NCBI GenBank assembly: GCA_016707605.1
Contig: JADJHJ010000011.1
Span: forward strand, 62,001-126,000
Direction of reading: 5' to 3'
DNA: 64,000 nucleotides
Origin: Candidatus Promineofilum glycogenicum
GTDB lineage: Bacteria; Chloroflexota; Anaerolineae; Promineifilales; Promineifilaceae
Position numbers and translations under genes: made by a program. Positions within the stretch are counted from its first letter, which is position 1. Every line of letters begins with the position of its first letter. Under the pieces are notes generated by a model, which had not been told where the DNA came from, ran no database searches, and saw only the letters and a program-made list of their open reading frames with translations. Positions 62,436 to 64,000 of this stretch are shown one piece after another.

Positions 62436-62767
62436 GATGATGCTCCCTCAGTAACGAGTGTGGCGCGGCGGTGGGTGGCGGGGCACGCTCAACGGTGGCC
62501 GTCGACTCCCCGCCGGCCGGTTGAAAAGAACGCGTACCCTTATCATAATCCCTTTCCCCCCCGACGCAACCCACGCCCAAGGGTTTTCAGTAGTTACCTG
62601 TGAACGTTTGTGAACATGAACCGTGGAGTGCGCATCTCAGATGCGCTCCGCTGGCCCGTCCGCATCTGAGGATGCGGACTCCACACTCTTTGACTACTGA
62701 AATACACTGACGCCACTGCCCACCGACCTACTGACCACTGAATACTGAATACTGTATACTATCCGCC
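62436..62767. repeat. Intergenic repeat cluster before the last gene
   Basis: Contains ACGAGTGTGGCGCGGCGGTG with CGCCGGCCGG words, then the hairpin GTGGAGTGCGCATCTCAGAT-GCGCTCC ... CCGTCCGCATCTGAGGATGC-GGACTCCACAC (62622-62690, same family as 50582-50668). It ends with ACCTACTGACCACTGAATAC words of the CTACTGAC family (62720-62760). No gene was seen. Confidence 0.85.
62755..62760 (+). promoter_or_regulatory. -10 box TATACT 7 nt before the start codon (candidate leaderless promoter)
   Basis: TATACT at 62755-62760 is followed by seven bases and the ATG at 62768. The box lies at the edge of a CTGAATACTG repeat word, so the repeat may provide the promoter. No ribosome site is visible. Confidence 0.45.
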
Positions 62768-64000
62768 ATGCTCCGCTTCACCGACTTCGCTCACCTGCCG
62801 GAGATTGACGGACTGGTTCAGGAGTTAATCGCCGAGCCGTCCGGCCTGATCGTCGTCGCCGGGCTGGACGGCCGCCCGGCGCTGGAAGCCGCCGCCGGGC
62901 CGACGCCCAACTTCCTGCCCAGCGGCCGGGCGACCATCTTTCGCGTTCTCGTCGGCGAACTGCTGGAGGCCCACCCGCGCCGCCGCTGCGTTGTCGTCGG
63001 CGAAGACCGCGACACGCTCCACGTTGCCCGGCGCTTCAAGTCGCGGGTCGAGTCCATCCAGGTCAGGCCGCCGCTGACGACGGACGAGGCTATCCGCGGC
63101 CTTTCCAGCCGCCCCGGTCTGCTGGTCATCGACCGGCTGACGGCCGGCAACCTGGACGCGGCCCTGGCCGTGGCCCGCGCCGGGGGGCTGGTCATCAGCC
63201 AACTGGACACGCTTTACTGCGGCGCGGTCGTCGCCCGCTACTTGCGCGAACTGGGGGCGGCGGCCGACGACCTGGCCGCGTTGCGCTGGGTGCTGAGCGT
63301 CCAGCGGCTGCCGGCGCTATGCCCCATCTGCAAGCAACCGGCGACCGTCTCAGCCGAGCAACTGGGGCAACTGGAGGCGTTCGGCCGCCGCTTCCCCGCC
63401 CTGGCCGCCCAGCACGCGCCGGGCGACGGCGGGGCGTTCTTCGCCCCCGGTCGCTGTGACGCCTGCCGCCAGACCGGCCGCCAGGGGGATGCCGCCGTCT
63501 TCGACCTCTTTCGCGCCGCGCCCGGCGACCTCGCCCCCACGACCAGCGCCCTACCGATGGAAGCCTACGCCTGGATGCTGGCCCAGCGCGGCCAACTGGC
63601 CCTGAGCGACGTGCTGGAGTTCGAGGCCGACCAGTTGCGCCGCGCCCACGCCCTGCTGATGACCGCCGAGCGGCGCGCGGCGGAGACGGCCGCCACCCTG
63701 GAGCGCCGTTCGGCCGAATTGGACACGGCCAACCGCCTGCTGAAGCAGCGCACGCGCGAAATCGTCTCGCTGGAGGGCATCGGCCAGGCGCTGCTGACCT
63801 GGAGCGACCTGAGCGAACTGGGGGCGCGTGTCGTGCGCGTGGCCGTTGAGTTATGTAAAGCCGACCGCGGCGCGCTCTACTACCTGCGCTCCCACGACTG
63901 GGCACAGGTGTTGGCCGCCCACGGCTGGCGCGAGGCGGAGATTGGTCTGGGGCTGGCCCGCAACGTCGTCTACGACGGCCTGTCGGAGCGCGACGCCCTG
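62768..64000 (+). CDS. T2SSE/PilB-like domain fused to a coiled coil and GAF domain (partial at right edge)
   Basis: At least 411 residues; the gene runs off the right edge. Residues about 10-240 follow the C-terminal half of GspE/PilB ATPases: SGLIVVAGLDGRPALEAAAG, VVVGEDRDTLHVARRFKSRV, GLLVIDRLTAGNLDAALAVA and the zinc motif CPIC ... CDACRQTGRQGDAAVFDLFR. The Walker A Lys is lost (the place reads VVAGLDGRPALEA), so it probably does not hydrolyse ATP. A helical linker with ERRAAETAATLERRSAELDT and ANRLLKQRTREIVSLEGIGQ forms a coiled coil, followed by the start of a GAF domain (ARVVRVAVELCKADRGALYY). The C-terminal output domain is not in the window. It looks like a sensor derived from a pilus ATPase. 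Confidence 0.75.
   Translation, partial: MLRFTDFAHLPEIDGLVQELIAEPSGLIVVAGLDGRPALEAAAGPTPNFLPSGRATIFRVLVGELLEAHPRRRCVVVGEDRDTLHVARRFKSRVESIQVRPPLTTDEAIRGLSSRPGLLVIDRLTAGNLDAALAVARAGGLVISQLDTLYCGAVVARYLRELGAAADDLAALRWVLSVQRLPALCPICKQPATVSAEQLGQLEAFGRRFPALAAQHAPGDGGAFFAPGRCDACRQTGRQGDAAVFDLFRAAPGDLAPTTSALPMEAYAWMLAQRGQLALSDVLEFEADQLRRAHALLMTAERRAAETAATLERRSAELDTANRLLKQRTREIVSLEGIGQALLTWSDLSELGARVVRVAVELCKADRGALYYLRSHDWAQVLAAHGWREAEIGLGLARNVVYDGLSERDAL

Overview
The window is high-GC DNA from a bacterium that is most likely a member of the Chloroflexota (Anaerolineae/Caldilineae-like). This is a judgement from gene content: a two-gene methylmalonyl-CoA mutase with MeaB, DUF4331 and NicO-type proteins, a short three-domain ProRS, many secreted or lipoprotein tails, and a secreted beta-propeller protein ending in LFLPAIR. 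No rRNA, tRNA or CRISPR array was recognised, so the assignment is tentative.

Layout. 1-6230 (minus strand) is a carbohydrate-use locus: GntR regulator, two sugar-phosphate isomerase/epimerase-type TIM barrels, ROK regulator, Gfo/Idh/MocA dehydrogenase and the start of a sugar ABC transporter ATPase. 6.6-16.2 kb holds a broken DUF4352 lipoprotein, a GT39-like membrane glycosyltransferase, an ABC-2 transporter pair and a heterodimeric ABC exporter pair. 16.9-19.8 kb holds arsenate reductase convergent with a tight minus-strand operon: a GcvH-like lipoyl carrier, two DGC-type putative zinc-binding proteins, an OsmC-like protein and an ArsR repressor. 19.9-22.2 kb has a drug-type MFS and a histidine phosphatase. 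22.4-29.3 kb has an ECF sigma factor with its anti-sigma factor, a terminator, and then DUF4331, TPR and His-rich NicO/HupE-like metal transporter genes. 29.4-34.8 kb has ProRS, a truncated IS256-type element, a stretch of doubtful sequence, and an aminoglycoside-phosphotransferase-like protein. 34.8-42.0 kb has acetyltransferases (one fused to RidA), a MaoC hydratase and methylmalonyl-CoA mutase mutA/mutB. 42.0-50.4 kb has BrnT/BrnA, a degenerate intradiol dioxygenase-like lipoprotein, a GH130 phosphorylase, two CorA channels and MeaB. 50.7-64.0 kb has another membrane glycosyltransferase riddled with repeats, an Fsr-like MFS, a beta-carbonic anhydrase, a divergent BtrH-like / PGM1-like ATP-grasp pair, a large secreted propeller protein, and the start of a T2SSE-like plus GAF regulator.

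The most striking feature is not one gene. Intergenic DNA is filled with at least fifteen unrelated families of short-word repeats (7-10 nt words iterated and then inverted, forming hairpins). They sit almost always directly at stop codons. Seven convergent gene pairs are joined stop-to-stop by such a hairpin, each with a different word family, and several genes take their stop codon and last residues from the repeat. Other copies lie in frame inside genes as low-complexity linkers. Several housekeeping-type genes (mutA, mutB, ROK, NicO, the 50.7 kb glycosyltransferase) carry single-base frame changes, often in repeats or homopolymers. At least some of these are probably sequence errors rather than true mutations.
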